DNA of 64,000 nucleotides from Halichondria panicea (taxonomy: Eukaryota; Porifera; Demospongiae; Suberitida; Halichondriidae): positions 1,674,001 to 1,738,000 of the forward strand of contig NC_087381.1 in the NCBI RefSeq assembly GCF_963675165.1. Reading direction: 5' to 3'. The translations under genes and the position numbers were made by a program. The first letter of the stretch is position 1. Each line of letters starts with the position of its first letter. Below are positions 1 through 11,209 of the stretch, piece by piece. Under the pieces are notes generated by a model, which saw nothing but the letters and a program-made list of their open reading frames with translations, did not search any database and was not told where the DNA came from.

Positions 1-474
1 CTGCAAGAGTGAGCAGAGAGCTGCAAGGCTCTGCTGACTTGTAGCCATTAATTTTAGACTTGGAATTTTTGGCATCGATCGTTTTTAACAACAATCATGG
101 TTGATCATTACCCACTATTCGGTTGATTGCATGCAGCAAATTTATATCAACCGAGGGCATCAGCACCTGCGGTGTTTTCATTAAAAGAACTTTTTAGAAA
201 AGTATTGTATTACTAAGTAAAAGTTTTACAAAAATATCTGCTATATCCGGGCTAGCTTAGTCAGTGAGCGGTTGTCGGCTTTGGTTTAGCTCTATGGCCT
301 TGAGTCGGGCCTCCCTGACTGCATGGGAAATAATAAATTATTCGCATATATATATATATACCCCCATGACTAACCCTGCGTAACGTTCTCTGAGGCACTT
401 GAACTAGTTGTAGTAGGTGTAGCTCCTACGAGAAGTGAGAAGTACATAGCAAAATGAAGAAAACACTATCATAC
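1..474. other. Non-coding stretch, probably intron
   Basis: No exon could be supported here. It contains a short TA run near 345-360. It lies downstream, on the minus strand, of the 51-bp exon at 475-525, so it is probably the next intron of that gene, whose remaining exons would lie before the window. Confidence 0.4.
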
Positions 475-525
475 CTGATTCAGCAGTCAAGGGCAGAGGT
501 GTCTCGTAAGCAGGATCTCCCTCAC
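475..525 (-). CDS. 51-bp phase-1 exon, copy 2 (EGDPAYETPLPLTAES)
   Basis: Minus-strand exon with acceptor tgtag and donor gtatga, 17 codons with both flanking introns in phase 1. It encodes EGDPAYETPLPLTAES. It is nearly identical to the exon at 4581-4631, and the similarity extends into the flanking intron sequence. It can follow that exon in frame, giving a tandem repeat in the protein, or it may be a mutually exclusive or dead duplicate. The DPAYxTPLP core is Pro-rich and carries a Tyr. No function is recognised. Confidence 0.55.
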
Positions 526-2139
526 CTACATTGTATATGGCATGAAAATTAAGACTATAGACTCTACAGTGCTAGCAGCCTAGAGAGTAAAATACCACAA
601 TAGGTAGTTGTACTTAAATGTATCTCAAGATTGGAAAATTTCTAAGAAATTGTGCTGATACCATTTTAGTGAATAAATAAGCTACAACATTATTTGAAAA
701 TATTTCCTCAAAAGTTGTTGTAGTGGAAAATCATTTTAGGTGAAAATGGGGGTGATCGTAAAGAAAATAATGTGTGTAACATCAAATATCTCCGGAACTA
801 AAGTATTTTTGGACAACTTTGTTGTATCAAAAAATAGAAAATTTATTAACAATTAATGTGCAAAAACAATTAGACCTTAGCCAACAAATTTGCTTGAGTT
901 CCGTCGCTAAGCGAAAAGGCACCCAAAAAACACGATAATTGAGTAGTAATCAGTGTGTAATCAGTGTGTGTACATAACAAAACCATGCATAATTATGTTA
1001 GATAAACTATTCAGGAATGTTGTGCCAGAGTTCCCTTACCTTAGCCAACAACGATTGGTCTTTTCCATCGCTAAGTGATTGTCCACTATAAAACATTTTT
1101 ACTTTTATATAAACCACCACATACCCACCACCTTTGGTTTCCATGAAAACAATTTAAGGTATATTCTTTTATCTACACATGCAATGGTATCAGCAAAATT
1201 TCTTAGAAATGTTCCCATCACAAGATATTCACACTTATGTACCAATACAATACCAGCAAAATTTGGGTTTTTCTACTCTCTACATCTACACTAAGATTAC
1301 CGGAAGTGTGTATTATTGACTTCATATCACAATTTATATGGGCCCTTATGGGCGTTAATGATATTCATAGACAGCGGTATTAGCACAAAATGGTACAGTC
1401 TATTTTTTAAAGAATAACTCTGCAACAATATAATTATAACAAGAAGTAATGAATGATAGAGAGTTGATGCGAAAATAAATAAGCTGATATAAAAATCAAG
1501 CTCTATTATAGAATGATGATTGAGAGAAACAAAATAAACAACTTCTTTGTTTACAGCAACTTTGATTTCTGGGCAAAATAGTTCTGAGGGTGCTGGACAA
1601 GTATAGACAGGCTAGACTATAAGACAACACTGGTAACTACTAGTGCAGCTCTTAAAAACACCTTTGACTCAGGCTTACATCAGATACAACAAAATAAACA
1701 TTGACAAAAATAAGTAACTTCAATTCTTGCCTGTCTGCCACTTGAGTATCCAAAGTTTCTTGAAAGTACATAGATAGCTAATAGCATACACTTGAAGTTA
1801 GTATTTCCAAAAAACTAAGCAGCTATAGCACTTGCTAATTTTTTTTTATAGATGGTCTTGTGCACTTACATCAGTACTTTTATTGGATATTGTCTGTTTG
1901 GTCCAACTTTGATTTCTGGGCAAATTAGTTCTGTTCTGTTCTGGATCCTGATGTTGCTTTAGTCAGCTCATGATCACTATAGCTACTATTACAATGACTC
2001 TGGAACCTGGCTTGCACTCCTGGGCCTGGGTATAGATGCTGGAAATACTGAAGAACTTGTTCAATTCTGATAGTAAACAGTGACGTCACAGAAACCATAA
2101 TTAAGTTTACGGAGCATTTCTGTAGTAGAGTAAGGCATC
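526..2139. other. Intron-like sequence with short local repeats
   Basis: No gene is supported. Two similar stretches containing 'ttagccaacaa' and 'tcgctaag' lie at about 886-925 and 1038-1085. A 27-base stretch around 'ctttgatttctgggcaaa' occurs at about 1558-1586 and again at 1905-1930. Short ORFs here look like chance. Confidence 0.4.
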
Positions 2140-3190
2140 TATAATCAGACACAATGTATGTTCAGACACTCAAACAAGCAGTGATAAACATTTTTCTTTT
2201 GCACCATCTGATCAAGCATGTGTTACTATGAATGTATGCAAAAAAGAAATCAACTACTAAGTCTTCAAGAGCTGAAAATGTGCTAGTAAGTGTTTGATAA
2301 ACGGTAAGAACGGACAAAAAAATCGATCATCAGACACAACCTACCGTTTCTTCTGTAGGGGGATATGCTGAGAGTCACAGAGTAATTATGTAAGGACAAT
2401 AACTAAACAATAAAACCCCCAAAGTTGGAGTTGCAAACGCTTGTATGTCCATGCAGCAATTATTTCTGCTGAGTCATTCGCGTATCAATGATCAGACAGC
2501 AATGGGGTCAAAGATCAAAGGTTATTGGCATCTCACGTACAACTACCCAAAAACCTTTGACATTTGGCCCCGCAGTTACACATGGGATGCTAAGAACATT
2601 TGACGTTTGACCCAGTGGTGGATCCAGGAAATATGAAAGGGGGGTTCCAAACTACGAGCGCGCAGTGCGAGTAGTGAAAGTCGCGCGTAGCGTGAAATTT
2701 TTGGGGTTACGCCCACTTCCGGTCACACATGACTAGGTAAAATCCCAGGGGAAGTCCCATAATAAACTTGCGTAGAGCTAGCTAGCTCTGCCACGAACAG
2801 TCAACTAGCTAACCTAGGCTAGCCTGAACACTCCTTTGGCAGTTGATGCATCAGAACAACAGGTACAATCATTGAATCAAGCTACAATACTGATAAATAG
2901 CTACAATACTGATCGATAAATAGCTAGCTGGTAGCTGTAGTAAAGCCACAATAGCTTAGTCTGAAAGGGGGGATCCATGGCACCCTGGGATCCCCCCCCT
3001 GGATCCGCCACTGTGACCCCATTACTGTCTGATCATTGACATGCGAGTGACTCAGCAGAAATAATTGCATGGACATACAAGCGTTTTGTATTACACATGC
3101 TTGATCAGATGGTGCAAAAGAAACATTTTAATCACTGCTTGTTTCCTTAGAATGAGTGTTGTCTGAACATACATTGTGTCTGAATATTAC
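2140..3190. mobile_element. Inverted-repeat element with long arms
   Basis: The left arm (about 2143-2240 and 2430-2525) is the reverse complement of the right arm (about 3012-3190). The ends read TAATCAGACACAATG and CATTGTGTCTGAATATTA. No coding capacity is seen. A second element with its own target duplication sits in the loop at 2613-3013, so this is a nested insertion. Confidence 0.65.
2613..3013. mobile_element. MITE with CAGTGG ends, 5-bp target duplication TGACC
   Basis: Ends are CAGTGGTGGATCCAGG and CCTGGATCCGCCACTG. TGACC is duplicated at 2608-2612 and 3014-3018. The opposite arm of the host element (about 2505-2520) carries the matching uninterrupted target in reverse complement. 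About 400 bp, no ORF. A shorter relative lies at 42465-42640. Superfamily is uncertain. Confidence 0.8.
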
Positions 3191-3196
3191 GGTGGT

Positions 3197-3990
3197 CCAG
3201 AGAGTTCACAAGAGTACGATTGACCTTCGCTAGTGGACAGTATGATTGGCCTTCGCTAGTGGGCAGTACGATAAACCTTCGCTAGTAGAGAGTACGATTA
3301 ACCTTCGCTAGTGGAGAGTTCATTTTTTTCTAGTAAAAGCTCACCTTGTAGCTAAAAACCTTTACCTAGGTACATAGAGGGGTGCTGACCTTATATTTGA
3401 CCTTTGCTACACACAGATGCTATTTACTACTATAATATTAAAGAGCCATGCATAGCCTGCTTTGGACAGCAGGCACAACACTAGCCTATAGTAGGTTACA
3501 GTTGAACAGTAAGTTGAGCTTGTTTGTGTGCTGTTGTTTGTACCTCTACATGTACGTTGATCTAATACAGTCATTCCTACAGGCTACATGTTCTACTCTG
3601 GACTTCAATCTGGCAAAAGAAAAATAGTCCACTCAACACTGAACAGTCCTAGTATTAACTACAACAAATCAACATGTACTAGAAACAACAGCACACAAAT
3701 AAGCAACCATGCAGCTTAATTGCTTACTGTTCAACTGTAGCCTACTAGGCTAGTGAGTCACTAGGACATCTAGTGTTGTGCCTGCTGTCCAAAGCAGGCC
3801 ACGCATGGCTCTTTAATAATTATAGATAGCATCTGTGTGTAGCAAAGGTCAAATATAAGGTCAGCACCCCCCTACGTACATAGGTAAAGGTCTCTAGCTA
3901 GAAGGTGAGCTTTTACTAGAACTGTCCACTAGCGAAGGTTAATCGTACTCTCTACTAGCGAAGGTTAATCGTACTCTGTGAACTCTCTGG
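3197..3990. mobile_element. Foldback element with iterated subterminal repeats
   Basis: Nearly the whole length is an inverted repeat. The ends are CCAGAGAGTTCACA and TGTGAACTCTCTGG. The left arm carries four copies of a unit of about 35 bp containing 'ccttcgctagtgg'; the right arm carries two in opposite orientation. Inner arms containing 'aaaggtcaaatataaggtcagc' and its complement also pair. No ORF. This is the architecture of foldback transposons, with tandem repeats inside long inverted arms. Confidence 0.75.
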
Positions 3991-4048
3991 GCCGTTGAAT
4001 GCCTTACTCTATTTACACTAGTGAACAAACCACAATCATGATTGTTAC

Positions 4049-4135
4049 TAGCCTCGATCCCAGGCCGATCCGTCTCTAATTGAACGCTAGGTCGTAGCGT
4101 TCAATTGGAGACGGATCGGCCTGGGATCGAGGCTA
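4049..4135. mobile_element. Hairpin MITE, 9-bp target duplication GATTGTTAC
   Basis: A near-perfect 87-bp palindrome beginning TAGCCTCGATCCCAGGC and ending with its complement, flanked by GATTGTTAC at 4040-4048 and 4136-4144. Related short palindromes with 'agcctcgattccaggc' ends lie at about 43424-43464 and 55317-55362. Confidence 0.85.
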
Positions 4136-4252
4136 GATTGTTACATAACAACAAGGAAATACTACTCACTATGACACATAACCACAAGTACATGATTTGA
4201 AGCCAAATTTGGAGTCTTAGTGTAGACTGTACTGTCTAGGCTGCGCTGCAAG

Positions 4253-4532
4253 TAGTTGGGCAGAGCCCAACCGTCCCTGACGGGAGGTCGGGTTTCAAGC
4301 CTATGCCAGGATTTGTCTTGTAACACGCTGATAAAAGCAGCTATGAATAATCATTTTATTCTTATTATTCTGAAGTGGGTGTTAACCAATTTTACCTTGC
4401 TTGAGGTTGCGCAACCGGACGTGACACAGACCACAGTAGAAATGCTGCAATCTGATTGGGCTGCAACTACAAATCCTGACATAGGCTTGAAACTCTACCT
4501 CCCGTCAGGGACGGTCGGGCTCCGCCCAACTA
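4253..4532. mobile_element. MITE with TAGTTGGGC ends
   Basis: Inverted ends TAGTTGGGCAGAGCCCAACC and GGGCTCCGCCCAACTA, with longer subterminal pairing around 'cgtccctgacgggaggt'. It is flanked by GCTGCAAG (4245-4252 and 4534-4541, with one extra base at the right junction). The open frame inside is incidental. Confidence 0.75.
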
Positions 4533-4580
4533 GGCTGCAAGCACTGTACATGTCGAAGGCATGTATATTTACTATCATAC

Positions 4581-4631
4581 CTGATTCAGTAGACAAGGGC
4601 AGAGGTGTCTTGTAAGCAGGATCTCCCTCAC
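4581..4631 (-). CDS. 51-bp phase-1 exon, copy 1 (EGDPAYKTPLPLSTES)
   Basis: Minus-strand exon, acceptor tgtag, donor gtatga, 17 codons, phase 1 on both sides, so it joins in frame to the preceding exon at 4716-5043. It encodes a short Pro-rich peptide with a Tyr. See 475-525 for the duplicate. Confidence 0.6.
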
Positions 4632-4715
4632 CTACATTGTATATGGCATGAAAATTAAGACTATAGAATCTACATGTCAAAGACATGTATATTTCCACAT
4701 TGACACATAGCGTAC

Positions 4716-5043
4716 CTCTATGTTTGACAAGCTGCTGTGCCAGATCTTCGAGACCTAGCGGATCATTGTACAGAATGAGTACCAACGTATTGAATATCAA
4801 GGTAGCCTTTTCTTGACTAATAACCGTTTGCACATGCGAATACACGGCCGACATCAGTTTACTGGCTTTAGTGTAATCATCGATTCCAGTTGGGCTGAGA
4901 ATATTCCTTGCTGCCATTTCTCCCACTAACTTATTCTGAACCAGTAGATCAGCAAACACTTTGGGCACAGGAAGTGTGGACAGGGCCATGTTCAGTGTAG
5001 CAGTGAATGCGCGCAGTGTATCCAACTCTTTGTACTGGGCCAT
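4716..5043 (-). CDS. First coding exon of an all-helical, possibly Death-fold protein
   Basis: Starts at ATG 5043 (MAQYKELDTLRAF) and runs 109 codons to a donor, CATAGAG|gtacgc, in phase 1. The peptide is predicted mostly helical with regularly spaced Leu/Val, for example LPVPKVFADLLVQNKLVGEM and SKLMSAVYSHVQTVISQEKA. Length and pattern resemble a CARD- or DED-type Death-fold module, but no diagnostic residue settles this. The next exon in frame is at 4581-4631. Later exons lie at 475-525 and probably beyond the left edge. A role in Death-fold signalling is an inference only. Confidence 0.6.
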
Positions 5044-6612
5044 CTTCTAATTTCTAATCTAAAATACAATCAAGGCTGTAGGTTTGCAGGGGTGGCAAAT
5101 AACAACTGTTTACTAAAAAAAGGTCAACTGTTATTTCACATCCTCCGAGTACAGCTGTTTATGGCAACTTGTAACTTGCTGTGGCACCAACTCAGCTATT
5201 CATGAGCAGCTGAAACAAGCCAGAGGCGTATCAGAGCAAAGATATAGGAAGGGAAGGATTGGCAATGGTAGAAAATTTGAAGCGTGACACGTACTACGTC
5301 ATTGGAATGCATCACTTTGCCTCTACTTTTGTTGCCTCCAAACTATGGCAATAAAAATAACAGAGAGAACAAGTCATTATTAACTCTGAAAGAAGTCATT
5401 GATGACAGATGCAAGTTGACATCCCAAGAATCTGCCTCATGTTAAATACTGAGAGGGATTCTCAAAGTCAACAAGAAAGAGAGAAGCTCAGAAACAACAC
5501 TTTAATACTTAGACAATACTGCTTGTGTTCATGTCCATTCTCACATTTGATACAAGCTCTGGGCTTGTATGCACAAGAACTAGATAACATAGATAGACTG
5601 ATAGTACTGTAGCCATTATCAATATTCTCTGTAACATGTTCTGTACGACATTTTATCAATACCAAATTTTAATAAATTATCAACATTTCACAAGTCATAT
5701 AAAGTTAAAAAGTTAAACTGCCATAATAAGCTGCATAATGAACTGCTACTGCTGCTACTGCATGAGGTAGAGCTGGTGCTATACAACTGTACAGGTCTTT
5801 TGCATGTAACAAAGTCTTTCATTTCGTTTTTTAATATGTAGCCCAAAACAGTCAATCAACTCTTCCTTCTTCAGCTTCATAAATTTCTTCCAGCATACTG
5901 ATAGTACGATGAAGATCTAATAGTATGACTGTGTATGTGGGGACGGGGGGGGCATATGAATGAGTTAGTAAAACACTGTGGCACTGACCTGGAGCTTTCT
6001 ATCCCAGTTCTGTTTCTTACTATATAAGCCGATAATCAGGCCTTACACCTCCAGTCATATTTTCTGCAACAGACAAAAATTTAAAGCACAAAACCTGTGC
6101 CAGTTGATGGACCTGACATTGATGAACACTCTCATGAAGTCAGTATAATTTTAAAAGCATGTGTGTTTCTTAAAAAGGGAGCATAAAACGTCAGATGAAA
6201 TAAGCCATACGCAACACTACAACATGCAACACATTCTAAATGGTATGAATAGGCGATTTTTGCCTTTCAGTAGATCAACCTACATACATACAACCAGGAA
6301 AACTTGAAGAATAGTAATATGGATGAGTACTGTTTCTTAAAAAGGGATCAAACCTTGTAAATTGTAGTTTTTCTGTAGTAAAAAGTCTTTGTTTCTTTAG
6401 TTTTACAAACTGGCGAGATAATCTAACTCTAAATAAAGCACAACATCAGTGTAACACCATGAGAGGTCATGAGGCACTAAAGGAAGACCACAAACAGACT
6501 TTTTTTGCTTTTCGCGGGCATTCTGGCAGGAAAACAGGCGAGTCACGGATGGTTTCATTACAAAACTGCAGAAACACATGTAAAATGATCACGTGAACCA
6601 CTTCCGTTGCCA
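5044..6612. other. Spacer upstream of the 5043 gene; no gene seen
   Basis: Upstream region of the minus-strand gene that starts at 5043, so its promoter should lie here, but no clear core motif was identified. Short open frames at 5409-5665 on both strands overlap each other and look like chance. A poly-G run occurs near 5940-5950. Confidence 0.4.
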
Positions 6613-8797
6613 ATAGAGCGGTTGCATCGACGTCATCGCATTACGTCATAAAAAGTTTTTGGAGGACAACCTCCCGAAAATTTACATGGCGGCTGCACAG
6701 AACTCTCAGTTTAGCTTTACTCTCTTAGCAGAGAAAGCGAATTAAGCAACGTTAATAGCTATAGACGATCAAAGGACCCCTACCTGAACTGCTGCAGAGG
6801 AAATGAGTTTGATGTAAGCTCTCATGCTTATAAATTATCATATGAATCAGGAGTGCATCATATCATATGGATAGATCTATGTCAATATCTGCTGGCTGCC
6901 TTTTAGATCTAGTCAGCAGCAGCTTTATATGAAGTACATACACAGTACATCTAAATGATCATAATGGCAGGGGAGCATAATTTATAGCGTACTTTTGTTC
7001 GGATTACCTTCTGATGTATGCACACACAACACATACAGGGTGTGCTCCTCCTCTCGATGATATGGTACAAAGATTTGGATGCTTGCTTCTGTCATCTTCT
7101 AAGCTCAATAATTAACAGTGTTGTTTTTTGTTGTCTTTTTTTGTCAATCTTGAGTCAACCAACATTCATTATTGCTCGACCCATATTAAAATTACTATTA
7201 ATGTTTCAGAGACCAGAGACGATGTCGGTAAAGGTATATACACTGAGCACATAATTAATACATGTACTGACACATGATAATCAATGTCAATTTTATCTTG
7301 ACTTTTGTCTCCATCATTCTCTGTGTGGGAGAAATTATGTAATCATGAGCACTCAAAGGAGGTACTGTATAATTATACGAGATGACGTGCGCCTGTGTAA
7401 TTAACAAGGCAACGTAACTTAGGAAAATGATGTGCACTAGCTATAAAGTAGTAGTAGTAGTACAGTGGAACCTCTGTTAACAACCACCTCTGAATAAATG
7501 CCAGTTGCTATATAACGGCCAGTCACTCAGGTCCCAAATGTGTACAAAACAACCTCTCAACAAAGACCACCTCTGTATAAAGGCCAAAACATTGTTCCCA
7601 TAGGTGTCCGTTATAGAGGGGTTCCACTGTATATTACCACTCAAATACATTTGCGATAAAATTACATTACATTGCATGCCATACGTTCAATTGACTGATG
7701 ACACATGTGCATGTCCTATCTCCTCCATAGTCAGCGCCTTGCACAGCACACATAATTTAGTTCAGACATAATAATAATCATAGCTTTAGAATTAACCACG
7801 AACGAATGATGAACAAGCAAAGGTCACAGCTAGCTTGAACTCAACTGTGTTTTATACTTAAGACAAAAAAATACTTGAGATAGAAAAATACTTGAGATAC
7901 GTATATATAGCTAAGTGTAGCAGGTAAATAATGGCCCCCGCACCACTCTATCAAAGGAAACTGTCACACTTATTTTTTCACCTCAAACTGAGTGTGCAGT
8001 GAGCTCGAGCATAGTTTTACACAAACTTCCCAAAAATATTATGGTGGCGCTTAAGTGCACAGCTATTATAGTGTTGAGTGCAATCTTTTAGTATATAGTA
8101 TGCAGTGGATCTACTGTACGGTTTGATTTTTTGTCTCTGTATTTTACAGCAGCTCTACAGTACGAATCAAATGCATGTGCATAATAAAAGAAAAGCCTAC
8201 TGCCTTGCATCTTTTAATTACAGCAACCGTTGGAGGACTTAAATAATGGAATTCAGTCAGAGTTGGCGCTGTAATTACAGCATAGTAACACAAAGAGCAC
8301 TTACATTAATTTAATACTGTGGTGATCGTGTCCCACACAATCCTCCCAGCCAGCAATGATCGATCGATGCCTGACACATGATGATCAGGGCACTCCTACC
8401 TTCACTTGAACATAATTATGGTAGCCATCTTCACACAGAGCTCAGCTTGTTCAGCTAGTACACTGTCAAGAAACAAGCAAAGGAAAACCTGAAAATTTTG
8501 TACTGAGATATAAATGTGTGAGAATAAAGTGAGAATAAAGCTAGTGAATTTCAGTGGATTTCCTTAGCTTGTACATTATGATGCATGCAAGTTTCTCACC
8601 TCAGCCTTCTCTGTAAGCTAAGGTAGACTTACAGTTACAATACTAGAGCACTCTGTATCCTGGATCATAGTTCTACTGTGCCAAATGGTGTCGAGTTCTT
8701 TGTGTACTTTTACATTGTTTACACCTGTGTTTTTGGAGGTTGTCCTCCAAAAACTTTTGTGCGTGGGTGGATGACGCGCGATGCAACCGCTCTATCC
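6613..8797. repeat. Inverted-repeat pair flanking about 2 kb
   Basis: The stretch 6613-6675 (from 'agagcggttgcatcg' to 'tttttggaggacaacctcc') returns in reverse complement at about 8735-8797. This could be the two ends of a 2.2-kb non-autonomous element, but no target duplication or transposase was found. A separate MITE lies inside at 7463-7629. No gene is supported in between. Confidence 0.5.
7463..7629. mobile_element. Tc1/mariner-pogo type MITE, TA target
   Basis: Inverted ends CAGTGGAACCTCTGT and GGGGTTCCACTG, flanked by TA (7461-7462 and 7630-7631). 167 bp, non-coding. The end sequence and TA target fit the Tc1/mariner (pogo) superfamily. Confidence 0.8.
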
Positions 8798-8954
8798 TTC
8801 CCTCCTATATCTATGATCAGAGCAAAGGTCATCACTTTTTCTCAACAGTCAGCATGCGCATGCGCATCAGATAGCTCTGCCCACATTTAAAAACCATGCA
8901 TGGGGCCAGACCTTTTTCTCAAAGGGGGGAGGGGGAAGAGAGACAGCACTCCGT

Positions 8955-9566
8955 CAGAGGACAGAGGAGGTACGACATAGGTTGACCTTTTTGCTAATGA
9001 GTTACTCCCGTATTGCATTCCTGCAGCATGACAGGATGTCACGCCCACATTTACCTAGAGGAGGTGTGGCCTTGCGTCATAATTTATCATCAAGTTTCAC
9101 GGAGGAATTGTGAGTGTACGGAGAAAGAAGAGAATATACGGAAGCACAACACCAAAACTTGCTCTCCTAGCTAGCTAAAAGACTACAAACAATCATAGTA
9201 CTCTACAGTAGTTATAAATAATGCCTAGCTATATCCTGTGACATAAGATAAGAAAATGAATAGCATAGTCATTGTTGAAGAAATAAGCTATTAACTTACA
9301 GTGTAAGAGTTTGTTGTGCTTTCTATGGCTCCTGTGTTAATGTAACACTTATAGTAGATACTAAGATTGATAAACTAGTAGAAAATGCCTCTTGGAGAGA
9401 CTCCAGAAGAGATAAACACAAAGAACAGTAAAATAGCGCTGACGGTGCATAAAATACCTGCTGAGTCAACACAAATATCATGTGGGCGTGACACTTGTCA
9501 TGCTGCAGGAATGCAATACAGGAGTAACTCATTAGCAAAAGGTCAACCTATGTCGTACCTCCTCTG
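8955..9566. mobile_element. CAGAGG-family element, 612 bp, 8-bp target duplication
   Basis: Flanked by perfect CACTCCGT repeats at 8947-8954 and 9567-9574. The inverted ends contain CAGAGGAGGTACGACATAGG, followed by subterminal arms of roughly 100 bp that also pair ('gagttactcc', 'gcattcctgcag'). The left end carries a short extra CAGAGGA. No transposase is seen. It belongs with the 46613, 48068 and 55670 elements by its CAGAGGAGG ends. Confidence 0.85.
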
Positions 9567-9646
9567 CACTCCGTGTGCTCTTGGAATGTCAATAGGGAGG
9601 AGACTGTGATATTGGAGGTTATAAAAAAGGAGTAGATGTAGCAATA

Positions 9647-10238
9647 GAGTACAAGGGGGTATTATGAGACCTCTAAATGTGTCTGGCCCCCCTGTCTTGC
9701 AGTAATCTTGAGGGAGCTAAATAGCCTGTTCACTAACTATTATGGTCAATATGCTTTGCATGTAAGCAAAAAAAATTAGTGACAGTGCTTTGTTTGCAGC
9801 TAATGCTAGCATTTTAGTGTTCAAAGTGGTTTGGGTATTATGAGACAGGGGGGGTATTTACGAGACACCGTTGTAATTAATTAATTTTAACGCTAATTGG
9901 TTGTTCTAACATATCCTGGAACTTTTTGATATTAAAATATAGTGATTATTTTGACTATAAAAACAGTTACTCCTGTTTTAACTGATACCTAGTGAATTTT
10001 ACTACAAACATTTGGCACCCACTTAAATTTGGTCAATTAAAAATGTTTTTTCCAATTAAATTATGTACTTAAACAAACTATTGTGGTATCTCTGTCAACA
10101 CAAGCATACAACTCCAAATTTCTTTTGGAAAAAATACTAGAGTGGTAGTGCTATTAACTGCAGACAGAATAGCTGAAGCACTCCTGTTTTAAACAGCTGT
10201 CTCATAACCATCTCATAATACCCTCTTCTACTCTACTC
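9647..10238. mobile_element. Probable inverted-repeat element with GTATTATGAGAC ends
   Basis: The left end around 'gagtacaagggggtatta' and the right end around 'cataataccctcttctactc' are imperfect inverted repeats. 'gggtattatgagac' recurs at about 9835. Borders are approximate and no clear target duplication was found. No coding capacity. Confidence 0.5.
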
Positions 10239-10277
10239 GGCTGTAATCCAAATTTTATCATAGATTGAAAAGGAAGG

Positions 10278-10570
10278 GGATTGGAAACGACCAGGCCTCC
10301 CTGTGTAAATGGTTGAAACACTCCGTGTTATGATTTCGCGATCGCGATTATTTTTGTTTTGACCGTACTCTGGTTGTATTTCAACTGTTTCTAGCTCTCC
10401 TATCCACTAGCGATCACTCAGAGGCTGGGAGGTTACTCTAGAGAAGTAAGTTTACACCACTGACAAGCTCTAACTTGTCTAAGTCCGCTGTCTTTACTCT
10501 GTTTTTAGTTTTTGTTGAGTATAGCTTGAATTACTCCATGTCAACTTTTCTCTTTCCCTGCTGCGAAGCC
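10278..10570. repeat. Dispersed repeat, inverted copy at 33906-34186
   Basis: About 290 bp, including 'ttggaaacgaccaggcc', 'gcgatcactcagaggctgg' and 'catgtcaacttttctctttc', recur in reverse complement at 33906-34186 with moderate divergence. Function unknown. Confidence 0.75.
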
Positions 10571-10669
10571 TAAACCATAGATAGTAGAGGGGAGGGATTG
10601 GAAACATCACCGGTGACAAATGTATTTCCCTAGAGAATTCTGACACCATATGCGTGTTGCATTCCGCAA

Positions 10670-11209
10670 GTGATGATTGCGATTGATTGCGAGCCAGATT
10701 GGATCAATCGAAGACAGAGTAATATTGAACATTTATACTTTATACCACCTGCAATAATGATGATAAGCTTGATAGGAAACATTATTCTAATTATCTGGTT
10801 TTGTACTTTATGGAGAAGGCAAATCACAAGGAGAAGAGATGTACTAAAAGAAATTGGATTGTTTATCACTCTATTCCTCATTACTATGCTTGTGTTTTTG
10901 ATGGGTTTTCTCCCTATCTTTTCATCTCGGTGGTTTACAGCCTTACAACAAACAGTTATTGCAACTTTTATATCGTTTTTCCCACTCCTAGTTTTTGGCT
11001 ACTTGTGCTACTGTAACAGCTTTCGTAGCCGAACAAGACATGTGAGGTTTGCCAATAACAGAGCAGATATCGAGACCGCTGGTCCAGGACTACGAAATGC
11101 TCCACCCTCCACTAGAGTCAGCCTACCTACGGACACAGCCGATCATGCTCCCAACTTCCTGAGCCCAAGCACAGCTGAGCCTTCAGAGGTGACGCCATTG
11201 ATAACATGA
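10670..11209 (+). pseudogene. 5'-truncated copy of the 7TM family
   Basis: The 3' half matches the intact genes at 40324 and 51926 from the fifth transmembrane segment onward (IMMISLIGNIILIIWFCTL, then WRRQITRR) through the last segment to the conserved tail HAPNFLSPSTAEPSEVTPLI and the stop at 11207. Segments 1-4 and the N-terminus are missing, and the first residues do not match the family. The frame is open for 179 codons, so the copy is either recent or still under some constraint. The 3' flank, including 'aatgaacccacacagtcatt', also matches the other two copies. Probably a dead duplicate; a shorter expressed protein cannot be excluded. Confidence 0.7.

Noticed and set aside
3205-3330. 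CRISPR-like array of four similar units
   Set aside because: Units are directly adjacent without spacers and belong to one arm of a foldback element in a eukaryotic sequence.
4256-4615. 119-codon plus-strand open frame
   Set aside because: Runs through a MITE and antisense to an exon; not a gene.
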